Assembly: GCF_022829465.1 (NCBI RefSeq)
Contig: NZ_JAKSXZ010000123.1
Location: 1-64,000, forward strand
DNA: 64,000 nt
DNA from: Methylobacterium sp. J-067
Lineage (GTDB): Bacteria; Pseudomonadota; Alphaproteobacteria; Rhizobiales; Beijerinckiaceae
Direction: 5' to 3'
The translations under genes and the position numbers were made by a program. Positions 18,126 through 26,955 of this stretch are shown here, in pieces (the stretch's first letter is position 1; every line of letters begins with the position of its first letter). The notes beneath the pieces are model-generated. The model was given only the letters and a program-made list of their open reading frames with translations. It was not told where the DNA came from and made no database searches.

Positions 18126-19172
18126 ATGTCGATTGCCAGCACCATCGTCGGGTGGGACCTCGGCGGGGTCCACGTCAAGGCCTCGCTGATTCGCGACGGG
18201 CGCGTGCAGGCCGCCGTGCAGGCGCCGTGTCCCCTGTGGCAGGGCCTCACGGCGCTCGATGCGACCCTGGCGACGCTGCCCGACTGGACACGGCAACAGG
18301 CGCACCACGCCGTCACCATGACGGGCGAGCTCACCGATTGCTTCGCCGACCGGACGGAGGGCGTCGCGGCGCTCGCCGGCTGGGCCGCCGAACGGCTCGC
18401 AGGTCCGGTGCGGATCTTCGCCGGCCGCGCCGGCTTCGTCGCGCCGGAGGAGGCGGCCGCCGCGTCCTTCGAGATCGCCTCGGCCAATTGGTACGCCACC
18501 GCCGCCCTTGTCGGACGGCTCGCCCCCGATGCCTTCGTCGTGGATATCGGCTCGACCACCGCCGACCTCATCCCGGTGATCGGCGGGCGCCCGGCCGCCA
18601 CCGGCTACAGCGACGCCGAACGGCTGGAGACCGGCGAACTCGTCTATACCGGCGTGGTGCGCACGCCCCTCATCGGCCTGACGGACCATGCCCCGTTCCT
18701 GGGGCGCCGCACCCGGCTGATGACCGAGACCTTCGCCCACGCGGCGGATGTCTACCGCATCCTCGGCGACCTGCCGCCGGAAGCCGACCAGCAGGGCACG
18801 GGCGACCGCAAGGGCAAGTCGGTGGCGGAGAGCGAGACGCGCCTCGCCCGCATCGTCGGCCGCGACCGGGGGGAGGGCGATGCCCCGGCCTGGGCCGCCC
18901 TCGCGGGCCATTTCGCTGAGTCGCAGCTGCGCCTGCTGCACGATGCGGCGGCGACCCTGCTCTCGCGGCCCGACCTGCCGGCGGGCGCCCCCCTCGTGAC
19001 CTGCGGCGCCGGAGCCTTCGTCGGCGACCGGCTCGCGGTTCGGCTCGGGCGTTCGCGCACGGGCCTCGCCGACCTCCTCGCCGCGCGGGCGGGGGAGGCG
19101 GCGTCCACCTGGATTTCGACCTGTGGCCCGGCCGTGGCGGTCGGCCTTATCGCGGAGGACCTGACTCGATGA
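18126..19172 (+). CDS. H4MPT-linked C1-transfer pathway protein (hydantoinase/oxoprolinase-like, MfnF family)
   Basis: A 348-residue ASKHA-fold protein. Seen: VGWDLGGVHVKASLI (phosphate-1 motif), VTMTGELTDCF, VVDIGSTTADLIPV (phosphate-2 motif), TGELVYTGVVRTP, and TCGAGAFVGDRLA near the C terminus. This combination defines the family described as probable H4MPT-linked C1-transfer pathway protein; archaeal relatives include an enzyme that joins the two halves of methanofuran (MfnF). In a methylotroph the likely product is methylofuran or a related cofactor. It overlaps the next small gene by 4 bp. Confidence 0.85.
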   Translation: MSIASTIVGWDLGGVHVKASLIRDGRVQAAVQAPCPLWQGLTALDATLATLPDWTRQQAHHAVTMTGELTDCFADRTEGVAALAGWAAERLAGPVRIFAGRAGFVAPEEAAAASFEIASANWYATAALVGRLAPDAFVVDIGSTTADLIPVIGGRPAATGYSDAERLETGELVYTGVVRTPLIGLTDHAPFLGRRTRLMTETFAHAADVYRILGDLPPEADQQGTGDRKGKSVAESETRLARIVGRDRGEGDAPAWAALAGHFAESQLRLLHDAAATLLSRPDLPAGAPLVTCGAGAFVGDRLAVRLGRSRTGLADLLAARAGEAASTWISTCGPAVAVGLIAEDLTR

Positions 19173-19369
19173 GCGCCATCAAGATACTCGCGCGGATGCT
19201 GGCGGTACGCGTCGGGCCGCATATCGAGCTGGCCGTCGAGGCCGAGACCGGCGAAGTGCTGAAGGTGCTCGCCACCGAGGATCAGATCGACCGGCTCATC
19301 GACGAGTTGGAGGATCTGCTCAACTCGCCCGCCGCGCCGGGCGACGACGAACCGCCGGAAGCGGCATGA
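19169..19369 (+). CDS. 66-residue protein coupled to the C1-cofactor gene
   Basis: A small acidic cytoplasmic protein (MSAIKILARMLAVRVGPHIE...). It has no known domain that I recognise. It resembles the 67-residue protein encoded at 50924-51127: both share VGxHIExAVEAExGxxLK, then a D/EQ-D-L-x3-LE-x2-L helix and an acidic Ala-rich tail. Its ATG overlaps the upstream stop (ATGA), so it is co-translated with the H4MPT-linked protein. A possible role as a small regulator or accessory subunit is inference only. Confidence 0.75.
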   Translation: MSAIKILARMLAVRVGPHIELAVEAETGEVLKVLATEDQIDRLIDELEDLLNSPAAPGDDEPPEAA

Positions 19370-19370
19370 A

Positions 19371-19408
19371 AAAAGGGCCGTCGCGGGTGCACCGCGACGG
19401 CCCTTCTC
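19371..19408. terminator. Bidirectional terminator between the small protein and hpnH
   Basis: Perfect 12-bp arms (19375-19386 and 19392-19403) with a 5-nt loop. On the minus strand the hairpin is followed by six T residues; on the plus strand by TTCTCTTTC. It serves both converging genes. Confidence 0.9.
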
Positions 19409-19427
19409 TTTCGCTCGGCAAGGCGCC

Positions 19428-20591
19428 TCAGGCGGCGGTGCGCTTGCGGGCTTCCTGCTTGGTGTCCACGCCCGAGGCTTTGATCTCGGACAGCTTCTGC
19501 GCGACGTTGCGCGAGAACACGAACTCGGCCGGGCGCTGGTTGGCGAGGCTGACGTCGGGGGCCATGTCGCCCTCGGTCTTGATGCCGCGCAGCATCTGCA
19601 CCACCGGCTTCCACGGCTTGCGGACGGAATCGACCACCGAAGAGGCCTCGTAGCCCGAGTGGACCATGCAGTCGGCGCACTTCTCGTAGTTGCCGGTGCC
19701 GTAGGAATCCCAATCGGTGCTGTCCATCAGCTCCTTGAAGGTTGCCGCGTAGCCCTCGCCGAGCAGGTAGCAGGGCTTCTGCCAGCCGAACACGGTGCGG
19801 GTCGGGTTGCCCCACGGGGTGCAATGGTAGGTCTGGTTGCCGGCCAGGAAGTCGAGGAACAGGCCCGACTGCTGGAAGGTCCACTTCTCGCGGCCCTTCT
19901 CCTTGCCGTGCCGGAACACGCCGCGGAACAGGTCCTTCGTCGCCTTGCGGTTCAGGAAGTGCTGCTGATCGGGGGCGCGCTCGTAGGCGTAGCCGGGGGA
20001 GACGGTGATGCCGTCGATGCCCATCCGGGTCACGCTGTCGAAGAAGTCGGCGATCTTCTCCGGCTTCGAGTTGTTGAAGAAGGTGCAGTTGATGGTGACG
20101 CGGAAGCCCATCTCCTTGGCTTTCGCGATCGCCGCCACGGCCTTGTCGTAGACGCCGCGCTGGCACACCGACTGATCGTGCATCTCCTTGTCGCCATCGA
20201 GATGGATCGACCAAGTGAAGTACGGGCTCGGCTTGTACTCCTTGATCTTCTTCTCGAGGAGCAGCGCGTTCGTGCACACGATCGCGAACTTCTTCTGCGC
20301 GATGATGCCTTCGACGATCTGCGGCAGATCCTTGTGGAGAAGCGGCTCGCCACCCGCGATCACCACCACCGGGGCGCCGCACTCGCGCACCGATTCAAGC
20401 GCCTCGTCCACCGGCAGGCGCTTGTTGAGGATCTCCTCGGGATAGTCGATCTTGCCGCAGCCCGCGCAGGCCAGATTGCAGCGGAAGAGGGGCTCCATCA
20501 TCATCACGAGCGGGTAGCGTTTGCGACCCGTCAAATGCTGCTTGAGGATGTAGCCGCCGATCTTCGCGACGTACCGGAGGGGGATACCCAA
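19428..20591 (-). CDS. hpnH: Adenosylhopane synthase HpnH (radical SAM)
   Basis: A 387-residue radical SAM enzyme that adds the 5'-deoxyadenosyl group to hopene, the first step of C35 side-chain extension. Seen: the [4Fe-4S] motif CNLACAGC (Cys38, 42, 45), GGEPLLHKDL, and a C-terminal cysteine cluster in NYEKCADCMVHSGYEA. Length matches HpnH. The start is a TTG at 20591 chosen for its AAGGAG at 7 nt spacing and because the family begins with GIPLRYV. It stands alone, transcribed away from hpnN. Confidence 0.95.
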   Translation of the reverse strand: MGIPLRYVAKIGGYILKQHLTGRKRYPLVMMMEPLFRCNLACAGCGKIDYPEEILNKRLPVDEALESVRECGAPVVVIAGGEPLLHKDLPQIVEGIIAQKKFAIVCTNALLLEKKIKEYKPSPYFTWSIHLDGDKEMHDQSVCQRGVYDKAVAAIAKAKEMGFRVTINCTFFNNSKPEKIADFFDSVTRMGIDGITVSPGYAYERAPDQQHFLNRKATKDLFRGVFRHGKEKGREKWTFQQSGLFLDFLAGNQTYHCTPWGNPTRTVFGWQKPCYLLGEGYAATFKELMDSTDWDSYGTGNYEKCADCMVHSGYEASSVVDSVRKPWKPVVQMLRGIKTEGDMAPDVSLANQRPAEFVFSRNVAQKLSEIKASGVDTKQEARKRTAA

Positions 20592-21144
20592 GTTGCGGCT
20601 CCTTAGTTGCGTCGGCCCCGGACAGGCGGGGTGCATAGCGTGGAAAGTTCTCGATTTCCAGCAACGTAGCTTGGAACGACTCTCAAACTACGGTGTAGAG
20701 GACTTGCAGGAACTCATTAGTCCGAGGCTGACGCATCGGCGCCACAGGCAGACGCATGGCTGATGCCAGTCGCTGCCAACCCGGCGGCCTCATCCCCGGA
20801 CGGTGCACGACTTCCACGCGCACAATGCGACCGCATTACGGCCATTCCGTCCGCTTGCGCAAACCTCGTCGCGGTTACGGTGCGGCAACGCACGCCTGTG
20901 GCCGGAAGGTGACGCGGGCCCGCCTCGCGTTGCAATCCTGAGCCCGCCTCTTTACTGAGCCAAGCGACTGCGCCGCAAGACGGCGCCGGGCGCGGGGGGA
21001 ACTCCGCACCGGTTGCAGGCTTGCCCCGCGCGTAGTCCCTCGACGACCACGGGTCCGGCGGTTCTCAGAGCCGTTCGGCCCGGCAAGCGTTTCCGGAACG
21101 GGCGGGATCTCCCCCTTCGGTCCGGACGAACTGGCAGGATACTC
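20592..21144. other. Long intergenic region between hpnH and hpnN
   Basis: About 550 bp separating the divergent hpnH and hpnN. No gene, repeat or RNA structure with a U tract was recognised. Short open frames on both strands lack ribosome sites and known similarity. Both promoters must lie here, but I found no consensus -35/-10 or EcfG pair. Confidence 0.5.
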
Positions 21145-23808
21145 GTGATCGAAGGTCTCGTCGCGTCTTCCGTCCGCTTCCGCTGGACCGTCATCGCCCT
21201 CATTGCGGTGATGACAGTCGCGAGCCTCGGTGTCGCCGCCCACCTGTTCCGGATCAACACCGATGTGGAACGGCTCATCGACCCGAAGGAGCCCTGGCGG
21301 CAGGACGAGATTGCCTTCGAGAAGGCCTTCCCGCAGCGCTCGAACCTGATCGTCGCCGTCATCGACGGGCAGACGCCGGAGGAGACCGAAGAGGCCGCCG
21401 CCTCGCTCACCCGCGCCCTCTCCGAGCGCAAGAACCTCATCGAGACCGTCTACCGGCCCGATGGCGGCCCGTTCTTCGACAAGAACGGCCTCCTGCTCAT
21501 GCCGCAGGCCGAACTCGACAAGACCCTCGACCAGTTGACCCAGCAGCAGGGCCTGCTCGGCCCGCTCGCCGCCGACCCATCGCTGCGCGGCATCATGCGC
21601 GTGCTCACCCTCGGCGCCCGAGGGGTGAAGTCGGGCGACGCGACGCTGCAAGACCTCGACAAGCCGATGGCGCAGATCGACGCCACGCTCCAGAAGGTCC
21701 TGAAGGGCGAGCCGGCACGCCTGTCCTGGCAGACGCTGCTCGCCAACGGCGAGACCCGCGTCACCGACAAGCTGAAATTCGTGATGATCCAGCCGGTGCT
21801 GGACTTCAACGCTCTGGAGCCTGGCTACGAGGCGACGAAGATGATCCGCGAGGTCGCCCGCGACCTCAAGATCGACGCCGCCAACGGCCTGCGGATGCGC
21901 CTCACCGGCCCCGTCGCCGTGGCAGACGAGGAATTCGCAACACTCTCCGAAGATGCGCTGCTGAATAACAGCATCATCGTCGGCGCCATCGTGCTGTTCC
22001 TGTGGCTCGCCCTGCGCTCGGGGCCGCTGGTCATCGCCGTCATCATAACGACCTTCGCCGGCCTGATCGTGACGGCGGCCCTGGGGCTGGTGCTCGTCGG
22101 GGAGTTGAACCCGATTTCCGTGGCCTTCGCCGCCCTGTTCGTGGGGCTCGGCATCGATTTCGGCATCCAGTTCTCGGTGCGCTACCGCGCCGACCGCTAC
22201 GAACAGCCGACCCTGCAGGCCGCGATCCGCGCCGCCGCACGGGGCGTCGGCTGGTCGCTGACGCTGGCGGCGGTGTCACTGCTCGCCGGCTTCTTTGCCT
22301 TCCTGCCGACCGCCTTCCGGGGCGTGTCCGAACTCGGCCTGATCGCCGGCGTCGGCATGATCGTGGCCTACCTCTTCTCCCTGACCCTGCTGCCGGCCCT
22401 CATCGCCGTGTTCCGGCCGAAGGGCGAGAAGGTCGCCGTCGAGACCAAGTGGCTGGTCGGCGTCGATCCGTGGATCATCCGCAACCGCAAGCCGATCCTG
22501 ATCGCCGTCGGGTTGGTGACGCTTGCCGGCATGCCGCTGCTGTGGTCGCTGCCGTTCGATTCGAACCCGATGCACCTGCGCAGCCCGAAGGTCGAGTCGA
22601 TCGCCACCTATCTCGACCTCATCAAGAATCCCGAGACGAGCCCCAACGTCATCGACGTGCTGGCCCCGAACGTCGCGGCGATTCCCGAGGTTTCGAAGAA
22701 GCTCGAGTCCCTGCCGGCCGCCGACTTCGTGACGAGCATCAACACCTTCGTCCCGCCGGACCAGGATAAGAAACTCGCGCAAGTCGCTGACACGGCACAG
22801 CTTCTCGATCCCGTTCTCAACCCGGCCCGCAAGCCGCCGCCGCCCACCGACGCCGACAACGTGAAGGCGCTGAAGGACGCGGCGACCGCCCTGAAGGGCG
22901 TCGCGGACGAGGCGAAGGCTGGCACGCCCGGCGCCGGTACGGCCAAGCACCTCGCGGGCACCTTCGACACCCTCGCGGACGGCCCTGTCCAGAAGCGCGA
23001 AGCGGCCTCCGTGGCGCTGACGAAGGATCTCGGGCCGCTGCTGTCGCGCCTGCGCGACCTGCTCCACCCGGAAAAGATCACCCTGGAGAACATGCCGCCG
23101 CAGTTGAAGGCCGACTGGGTTGCCGCCGACGGCCGCGCTCGCGTGGAGGTTCACCCGAAGGGAGATTCGAACAACGACAAGGTCTTGCGCAACTTCGCTG
23201 ACGAAGTGCTCAAGGTCGCCCCGCACGCGACGGGCGCGCCGGTCTCGACCACCCGGTCGAGCTACACGATCCTCGGCGCCTTCGTGCAGGCCGCCGTCAC
23301 CGCGCTGGTGCTGATCTTCGTCATCCTCTCGGTCGCCCTGCGCAAGCCGTGGGACGTGGCGATGACCCTGGGCCCGCTGGTGATCGCGACCCTGTGGACG
23401 CTGATGGCGATGCGGATCATCGGCATGCCGCTGAATTTCGCCAACATCATCGCCCTGCCATTGATGCTCGCGGTGGGTGTGGCCTTCCACATCTACTACG
23501 TGATCGCGTGGCGGGCGGGCGTGACCGACATGCTGGCTTCCAGCCTGACGCGGGCGATCTTCTTCTCCGCGATGACCACGGGCAGCGCCTTCGGCTCGCT
23601 GGTGCTGTCGAGCCATCCGGGCACGGCGAGCATGGGTGAGTTGCTGGCCCTGTCGCTGTTCTTCACGCTGCTGGCCGCGTTCTTCGTGGTCCCGGCGACG
23701 CTGGGCGAGCCCCCGGCCCAGCCCGATCGCAAGCGCCCCGAAGGCGACGCGGCCGGCAAAAGCCCGATCCTCGGCAAGCGCCGCGCGGAGCCGATGCCGG
23801 CGAAGTAG
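21145..23808 (+). CDS. hpnN: Hopanoid transporter HpnN (RND family)
   Basis: An 887-residue inner-membrane RND/MmpL-like protein that in Rhodopseudomonas moves hopanoids to the outer membrane. Seen: an N-terminal membrane segment (WTVIALIAVMTVASLGVAA), two large periplasmic loops (~50-290 and ~480-720), and two bundles of membrane helices, the first with FVGLGIDFGIQFSVRYR. The start is a GTG at 21145 with AGGA at 6 nt; an in-frame upstream extension is Arg/Pro-rich and unlike the family. The long loop after the first bundle holds Pro/Lys/Ala-rich spacers. Confidence 0.93.
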   Translation: MIEGLVASSVRFRWTVIALIAVMTVASLGVAAHLFRINTDVERLIDPKEPWRQDEIAFEKAFPQRSNLIVAVIDGQTPEETEEAAASLTRALSERKNLIETVYRPDGGPFFDKNGLLLMPQAELDKTLDQLTQQQGLLGPLAADPSLRGIMRVLTLGARGVKSGDATLQDLDKPMAQIDATLQKVLKGEPARLSWQTLLANGETRVTDKLKFVMIQPVLDFNALEPGYEATKMIREVARDLKIDAANGLRMRLTGPVAVADEEFATLSEDALLNNSIIVGAIVLFLWLALRSGPLVIAVIITTFAGLIVTAALGLVLVGELNPISVAFAALFVGLGIDFGIQFSVRYRADRYEQPTLQAAIRAAARGVGWSLTLAAVSLLAGFFAFLPTAFRGVSELGLIAGVGMIVAYLFSLTLLPALIAVFRPKGEKVAVETKWLVGVDPWIIRNRKPILIAVGLVTLAGMPLLWSLPFDSNPMHLRSPKVESIATYLDLIKNPETSPNVIDVLAPNVAAIPEVSKKLESLPAADFVTSINTFVPPDQDKKLAQVADTAQLLDPVLNPARKPPPPTDADNVKALKDAATALKGVADEAKAGTPGAGTAKHLAGTFDTLADGPVQKREAASVALTKDLGPLLSRLRDLLHPEKITLENMPPQLKADWVAADGRARVEVHPKGDSNNDKVLRNFADEVLKVAPHATGAPVSTTRSSYTILGAFVQAAVTALVLIFVILSVALRKPWDVAMTLGPLVIATLWTLMAMRIIGMPLNFANIIALPLMLAVGVAFHIYYVIAWRAGVTDMLASSLTRAIFFSAMTTGSAFGSLVLSSHPGTASMGELLALSLFFTLLAAFFVVPATLGEPPAQPDRKRPEGDAAGKSPILGKRRAEPMPAK

Positions 23809-23853
23809 CCGGCGGGCTGGACGCCAACTTTGGCGACGCCTACCTTCCGGATC

Positions 23854-24123
23854 ATGGAATCGGTGGCGCTCGATAAAGCGGATCTCGACCTCGCGGACCT
23901 CATCGCCCGCGCGGAGAGGGGCGAGCATATCGTCCTCACCCGCGATGGCGCGCCCGTGGCCGACCTCGTCCCACACCCACAGGCGGCGCGCCGAATCGAT
24001 CTGGCGGCGGGCGCCGCCTTCCTTCGCTCGCTGGGAGTCGACAAGCCTTTCGCATTCATCGCGGACGATTTCGACGATCCGCTTCCCGAAGATTTTCTGC
24101 TGCGGCCCTCGCCTGGGTCGTGA
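23854..24123 (+). CDS. Type II antitoxin (Phd/YefM- or VapB-like)
   Basis: About 89 residues. The segment DLADLIARAERGEHIVLTRDGAPVADLVPH is the standard N-terminal dimer/DNA-binding part of Phd-family antitoxins, and the C-terminal acidic tail should wrap the toxin. The stop overlaps the toxin start (GTGA). The ATG at 23854 was chosen; a TTG at 23830 would add 8 residues. It lies 45 bp after hpnN on the same strand. It is expected to neutralise the toxin and repress its own operon. Confidence 0.82.
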   Translation: MESVALDKADLDLADLIARAERGEHIVLTRDGAPVADLVPHPQAARRIDLAAGAAFLRSLGVDKPFAFIADDFDDPLPEDFLLRPSPGS

Positions 24124-24521
24124 GGCTGCTCCTCGACACCCATATCCTGCTAGGACTTTTGAAGGAGACGCTGGAAGCGACGGCCCCTTCGGTCGCTGCA
24201 GCGATGGCTCGGCCGGATATTGATGCCTGCGTGAGCGCAGCCAGTCTCTGGGAGATCGCGATCAAGACCCGCCTCGGGAAACTGGAGCCGGGCATGCATC
24301 TCGGTCTTCTTCCTCAGGCGGTCACGGCGATGGGTTTCACGATGCTACCGATCACGGCATCGCATGCACTCGCGGAGATCTCGCCGCTCCCCGCCACGCG
24401 AGACCCGTTCGACCGGCTTTTGCTGGCGCAATGCATCGTAGAGGATCGGCGGCTCGTGACGCTCGATCACGCTCTCGCGGATCATCCGTTCGCGGCGCGC
24501 CTCACGCCGATCATCGAATGA
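24120..24521 (+). CDS. PIN-domain toxin (VapC-like ribonuclease)
   Basis: A 133-residue PIN-domain protein. The acidic residues expected for Mg2+-dependent RNA cleavage are visible: LLLDTHILLGLL, ASLWEIAIKTRLGK, and RDPFDRLLLAQC with LVTLDHAL. The GTG start overlaps the antitoxin stop. Its 3' end overlaps hpnK tail-to-tail by 11 bp. All catalytic positions seem intact, so the pair may be active. The RNA target is unknown. Confidence 0.85.
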   Translation: MRLLLDTHILLGLLKETLEATAPSVAAAMARPDIDACVSAASLWEIAIKTRLGKLEPGMHLGLLPQAVTAMGFTMLPITASHALAEISPLPATRDPFDRLLLAQCIVEDRRLVTLDHALADHPFAARLTPIIE

Positions 24522-25353
24522 AGTCCGAGAACCCGCCCCGGACGGCGCCGGACGCCTGCGCCGCGGCGAGCGTGGCAGGCGCGATCAGCGCATCGCGCTC
24601 CTGCGCGTAGAGGTAGCCCGGCGCCTCGCAAGGGAACCCACCTCCGGTGGCCGGGTGCGTGTAGAGCTCCGTCAGACCATCCGGCAGATGCGCGAGAAGC
24701 CCGGCCACGCGCGGCGGCGTCATGGCGCCAGACCACGCGAGGCCGAGGGTTCGGTCGGGGATCAGCAAGCCGGCCTGACGGGCACGTACGGCGAGCAGGG
24801 CGGCCCAGGGGGCGCTGTCGAGGGCGGCGTGGGGTTTGGCGCCCGGCTCGGCGCGGCGCAGGATCTCGCGCGGCTCGCGGGGCACCCGGATGGCGCGCAT
24901 GCCATAGCGGCGGCCAATGCGTAGCACGGCGCCCGCGATCAGCGGGTGGACGTGGAAATGCTTATGGGCGTTGACATGATCGAGGGGCAACCCGGTCGCC
25001 CGGTAGGCCTCGAACTGCGCTTCGATCTCGGCGGCGAGCTGGCGTCGCGCGGCGGGACGGCGGGCGAAATCGAGCCCGAGCTTGGCCATGTCGGCCCGTA
25101 GCAGGCCATCCGGCCCGGCAAGATCGGGAAGCGCGGCGGGCGGCAGCGTCGGCCACGCCTCGACCAGCACGAGATGCAGCCCGACCTTCAGCGAGGGCAG
25201 ACGCTTGGCCCGCGCCACCGCATCGGCGGCGGCGGGGGCGGAGACCATGAGGCTGGCGGCCGTGAGGATCCCCTCGCGGTGCGCCTGTTCGACGGCCTCG
25301 TTGACCGCGAGGCTCAGCCCAAAATCATCAGCCGTAACGACGAGACGCTTCAC
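24511..25353 (-). CDS. hpnK: Hopanoid deacetylase HpnK (YdjC/ChbG family)
   Basis: A 280-residue polysaccharide-deacetylase-like enzyme that removes the acetyl group from N-acetylglucosaminyl-bacteriohopanetetrol. Seen: VVTADDFGLSLAVNEAV with the metal-binding Asp pair, GLHLVLVEAWP with a metal His, and DHVNAHKHFHVHP. Last gene of the minus-strand run hpnL-M-I-J-K. It ends inside the last codons of the toxin gene on the other strand. Confidence 0.92.
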   Translation of the reverse strand: MKRLVVTADDFGLSLAVNEAVEQAHREGILTAASLMVSAPAAADAVARAKRLPSLKVGLHLVLVEAWPTLPPAALPDLAGPDGLLRADMAKLGLDFARRPAARRQLAAEIEAQFEAYRATGLPLDHVNAHKHFHVHPLIAGAVLRIGRRYGMRAIRVPREPREILRRAEPGAKPHAALDSAPWAALLAVRARQAGLLIPDRTLGLAWSGAMTPPRVAGLLAHLPDGLTELYTHPATGGGFPCEAPGYLYAQERDALIAPATLAAAQASGAVRGGFSDFIR

Positions 25354-25373
25354 AATGACCTCGTAACGGGTGT

Positions 25374-25464
25374 CGAGAGGGCGAGCCCTCTCGCGGGTCC
25401 AGGGCGGAGCCCTGGGATAGGCGGGGCACCGCCCCGCACGCCCCGCCGGGGCCTGAGGCCCCGG
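25374..25464. repeat. Array of four consecutive perfect short hairpins between hpnJ and hpnK
   Basis: Four perfect palindromes stand almost end to end: 25374-25393 (8-bp arms, loop CGAG), 25399-25415 (7-bp arms, loop GGA), 25421-25437 (7-bp arms, loop ACC), 25446-25464 (8-bp arms, loop TGA). None has a U tract, so they are not ordinary terminators. They lie inside an operon and should form a stem series in the hpnJ-hpnK mRNA. REP-like, possibly repeated elsewhere in the genome. Confidence 0.85.
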
Positions 25465-25475
25465 ACCCCCGATAC

Positions 25476-26909
25476 TTACGCGGCCTTGGCGGTGCCCTGA
25501 CGCTCCTTGAGGAAGCGGTAGAACTCCACGCCCTCGCGGAGGCGGCGCTTCATCATGTCGGGAGACCGCACCATCTCGCTGACGATGGAGGCGATCTTCG
25601 GAGCCCGGAAGTAGAACTTCTTGTAGAACTCCTCCACCGAGGTGAAGATCTCGGTGTGCGACAAGTGCGGGTAGTGCAGCGGGGCGACCTGCACGCCGTT
25701 CTCATCAACGAGCTCGGCGTTCTCGATGTCGAGCCAGCCGTTCTCCACCGCCTGCTTGTACAGGAAGGTGCCCGGGTAGGGCGCCGCCAGGGAGACCTGG
25801 ATCGTGTGCGGGTTGATCCGCTTGGCGAAGGCGATCGTCTCCTGGATCGTCTCCTTCGTCTCGCCCGGCAGGCCGAGGATGAAGGTGCCGTGGATGGCGA
25901 TGCCGAGGTCGTGGCAATCCTGGGTGAACTTCTCGGCCACCTCGACGCGCATGCCCTTCTTGATGTTGTGAAGGATCTGCTGGTTGCCGGACTCGTAGCC
26001 GACGAGGAGGAGGCGCAGGCCGTTCTCCTTGAGGACCTTCAGGGTCTCACGCGGCACGTTCGCCTTGGCGTTGCACGACCACGTGACGCCGAGCTTGCCG
26101 AGTTCGCGGGCGATCTCCTCGGCGCGCGGCAGGTTGTCGGTGAAGGTGTCGTCGTCGAAGAAGAACTCCTTGGTCTGGGGGAACTCCTTCAGGCAGTACT
26201 TGATCTCCTCGATCACGTGCGCGACCGAGCGGGTGCGGTAGGTGTGCCCGCCGACCGTCTGCGGCCACAGGCAGAACGTGCAGCGGCTCTTGCAGCCCCG
26301 GCCCGAGTAGAACGAGATGTAGGGGTGCTTCAGGTACCCGATGAAGTACTTCTCCATCTCCAGGTCGCGCTTGTAGACGCTGGTGACGAAGGGCAGCTGG
26401 TCCATATCGGTCATGATCTCGCGGTCCTCGTTATGGACCACGGTGCCATTGGCATCGCGATAGGACAGACCCTTGATCTGCGCCATCGGCACGCCGTCGG
26501 CGACCTCCTTGACCGTGAAGTCGAACTCGTTGCGGGCGCAGAAATCGACCACCGGGGCCTGGGCCATGGCGCCGGCGGCATCCACGGCCACCTTGGCGCC
26601 GATCAGGCCGGCGATCAGCTTCGGGTTGGCGGCCTTCAGTGCCTCGATCGTCTTCACGTCGGACTTGAAGGACGGGACCGAGGTGTGGAGCACCACGAGG
26701 TCGAAATCGTTGGCCTGGGCCACGATCTCGGACAGCTTGATGTTGTGCGGCGGGGCGTCGATCAGCTTCGAGTTCGGCACGAGGGCGGCCGGCTGGGCGA
26801 GCCAGGTCGGGTACCAGAACGATTTGATCTCGCGCTTGGCTTGGTAGCGGGAGCCCGCGCCGCCATCGAACCCGTCGAAGGTGGGGGCCTGGAGGAAAAG
26901 CGTGCGCAT
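25476..26909 (-). CDS. hpnJ: Hopanoid radical SAM protein HpnJ
   Basis: A 477-residue radical SAM enzyme needed to turn glucosaminyl-type bacteriohopanetetrol into the cyclitol ether by ring contraction. Seen: N-terminal MRTLFLQAPTFDGFDGGAGSRYQ typical of HpnJ, a cobalamin-binding-like region ~50-160, the cluster motif GCKSRCTFC (Cys206, 210, 213), and GTFILGLPGETKETI. The ATG at 26909 matches family starts; upstream in-frame ATGs would add a Pro-rich tail. It follows hpnI after 46 bp. Confidence 0.93.
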   Translation of the reverse strand: MRTLFLQAPTFDGFDGGAGSRYQAKREIKSFWYPTWLAQPAALVPNSKLIDAPPHNIKLSEIVAQANDFDLVVLHTSVPSFKSDVKTIEALKAANPKLIAGLIGAKVAVDAAGAMAQAPVVDFCARNEFDFTVKEVADGVPMAQIKGLSYRDANGTVVHNEDREIMTDMDQLPFVTSVYKRDLEMEKYFIGYLKHPYISFYSGRGCKSRCTFCLWPQTVGGHTYRTRSVAHVIEEIKYCLKEFPQTKEFFFDDDTFTDNLPRAEEIARELGKLGVTWSCNAKANVPRETLKVLKENGLRLLLVGYESGNQQILHNIKKGMRVEVAEKFTQDCHDLGIAIHGTFILGLPGETKETIQETIAFAKRINPHTIQVSLAAPYPGTFLYKQAVENGWLDIENAELVDENGVQVAPLHYPHLSHTEIFTSVEEFYKKFYFRAPKIASIVSEMVRSPDMMKRRLREGVEFYRFLKERQGTAKAA

Positions 26910-26955
26910 GGGGTTCAAGGCCTCAATGCTGGGCATGGGGTCGGGTTCGGGCGGA

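Noticed and set aside
20717..20941. Short open frames on both strands between hpnH and hpnN
   Set aside because: No ribosome sites, no recognisable motif, and they overlap each other on opposite strands.
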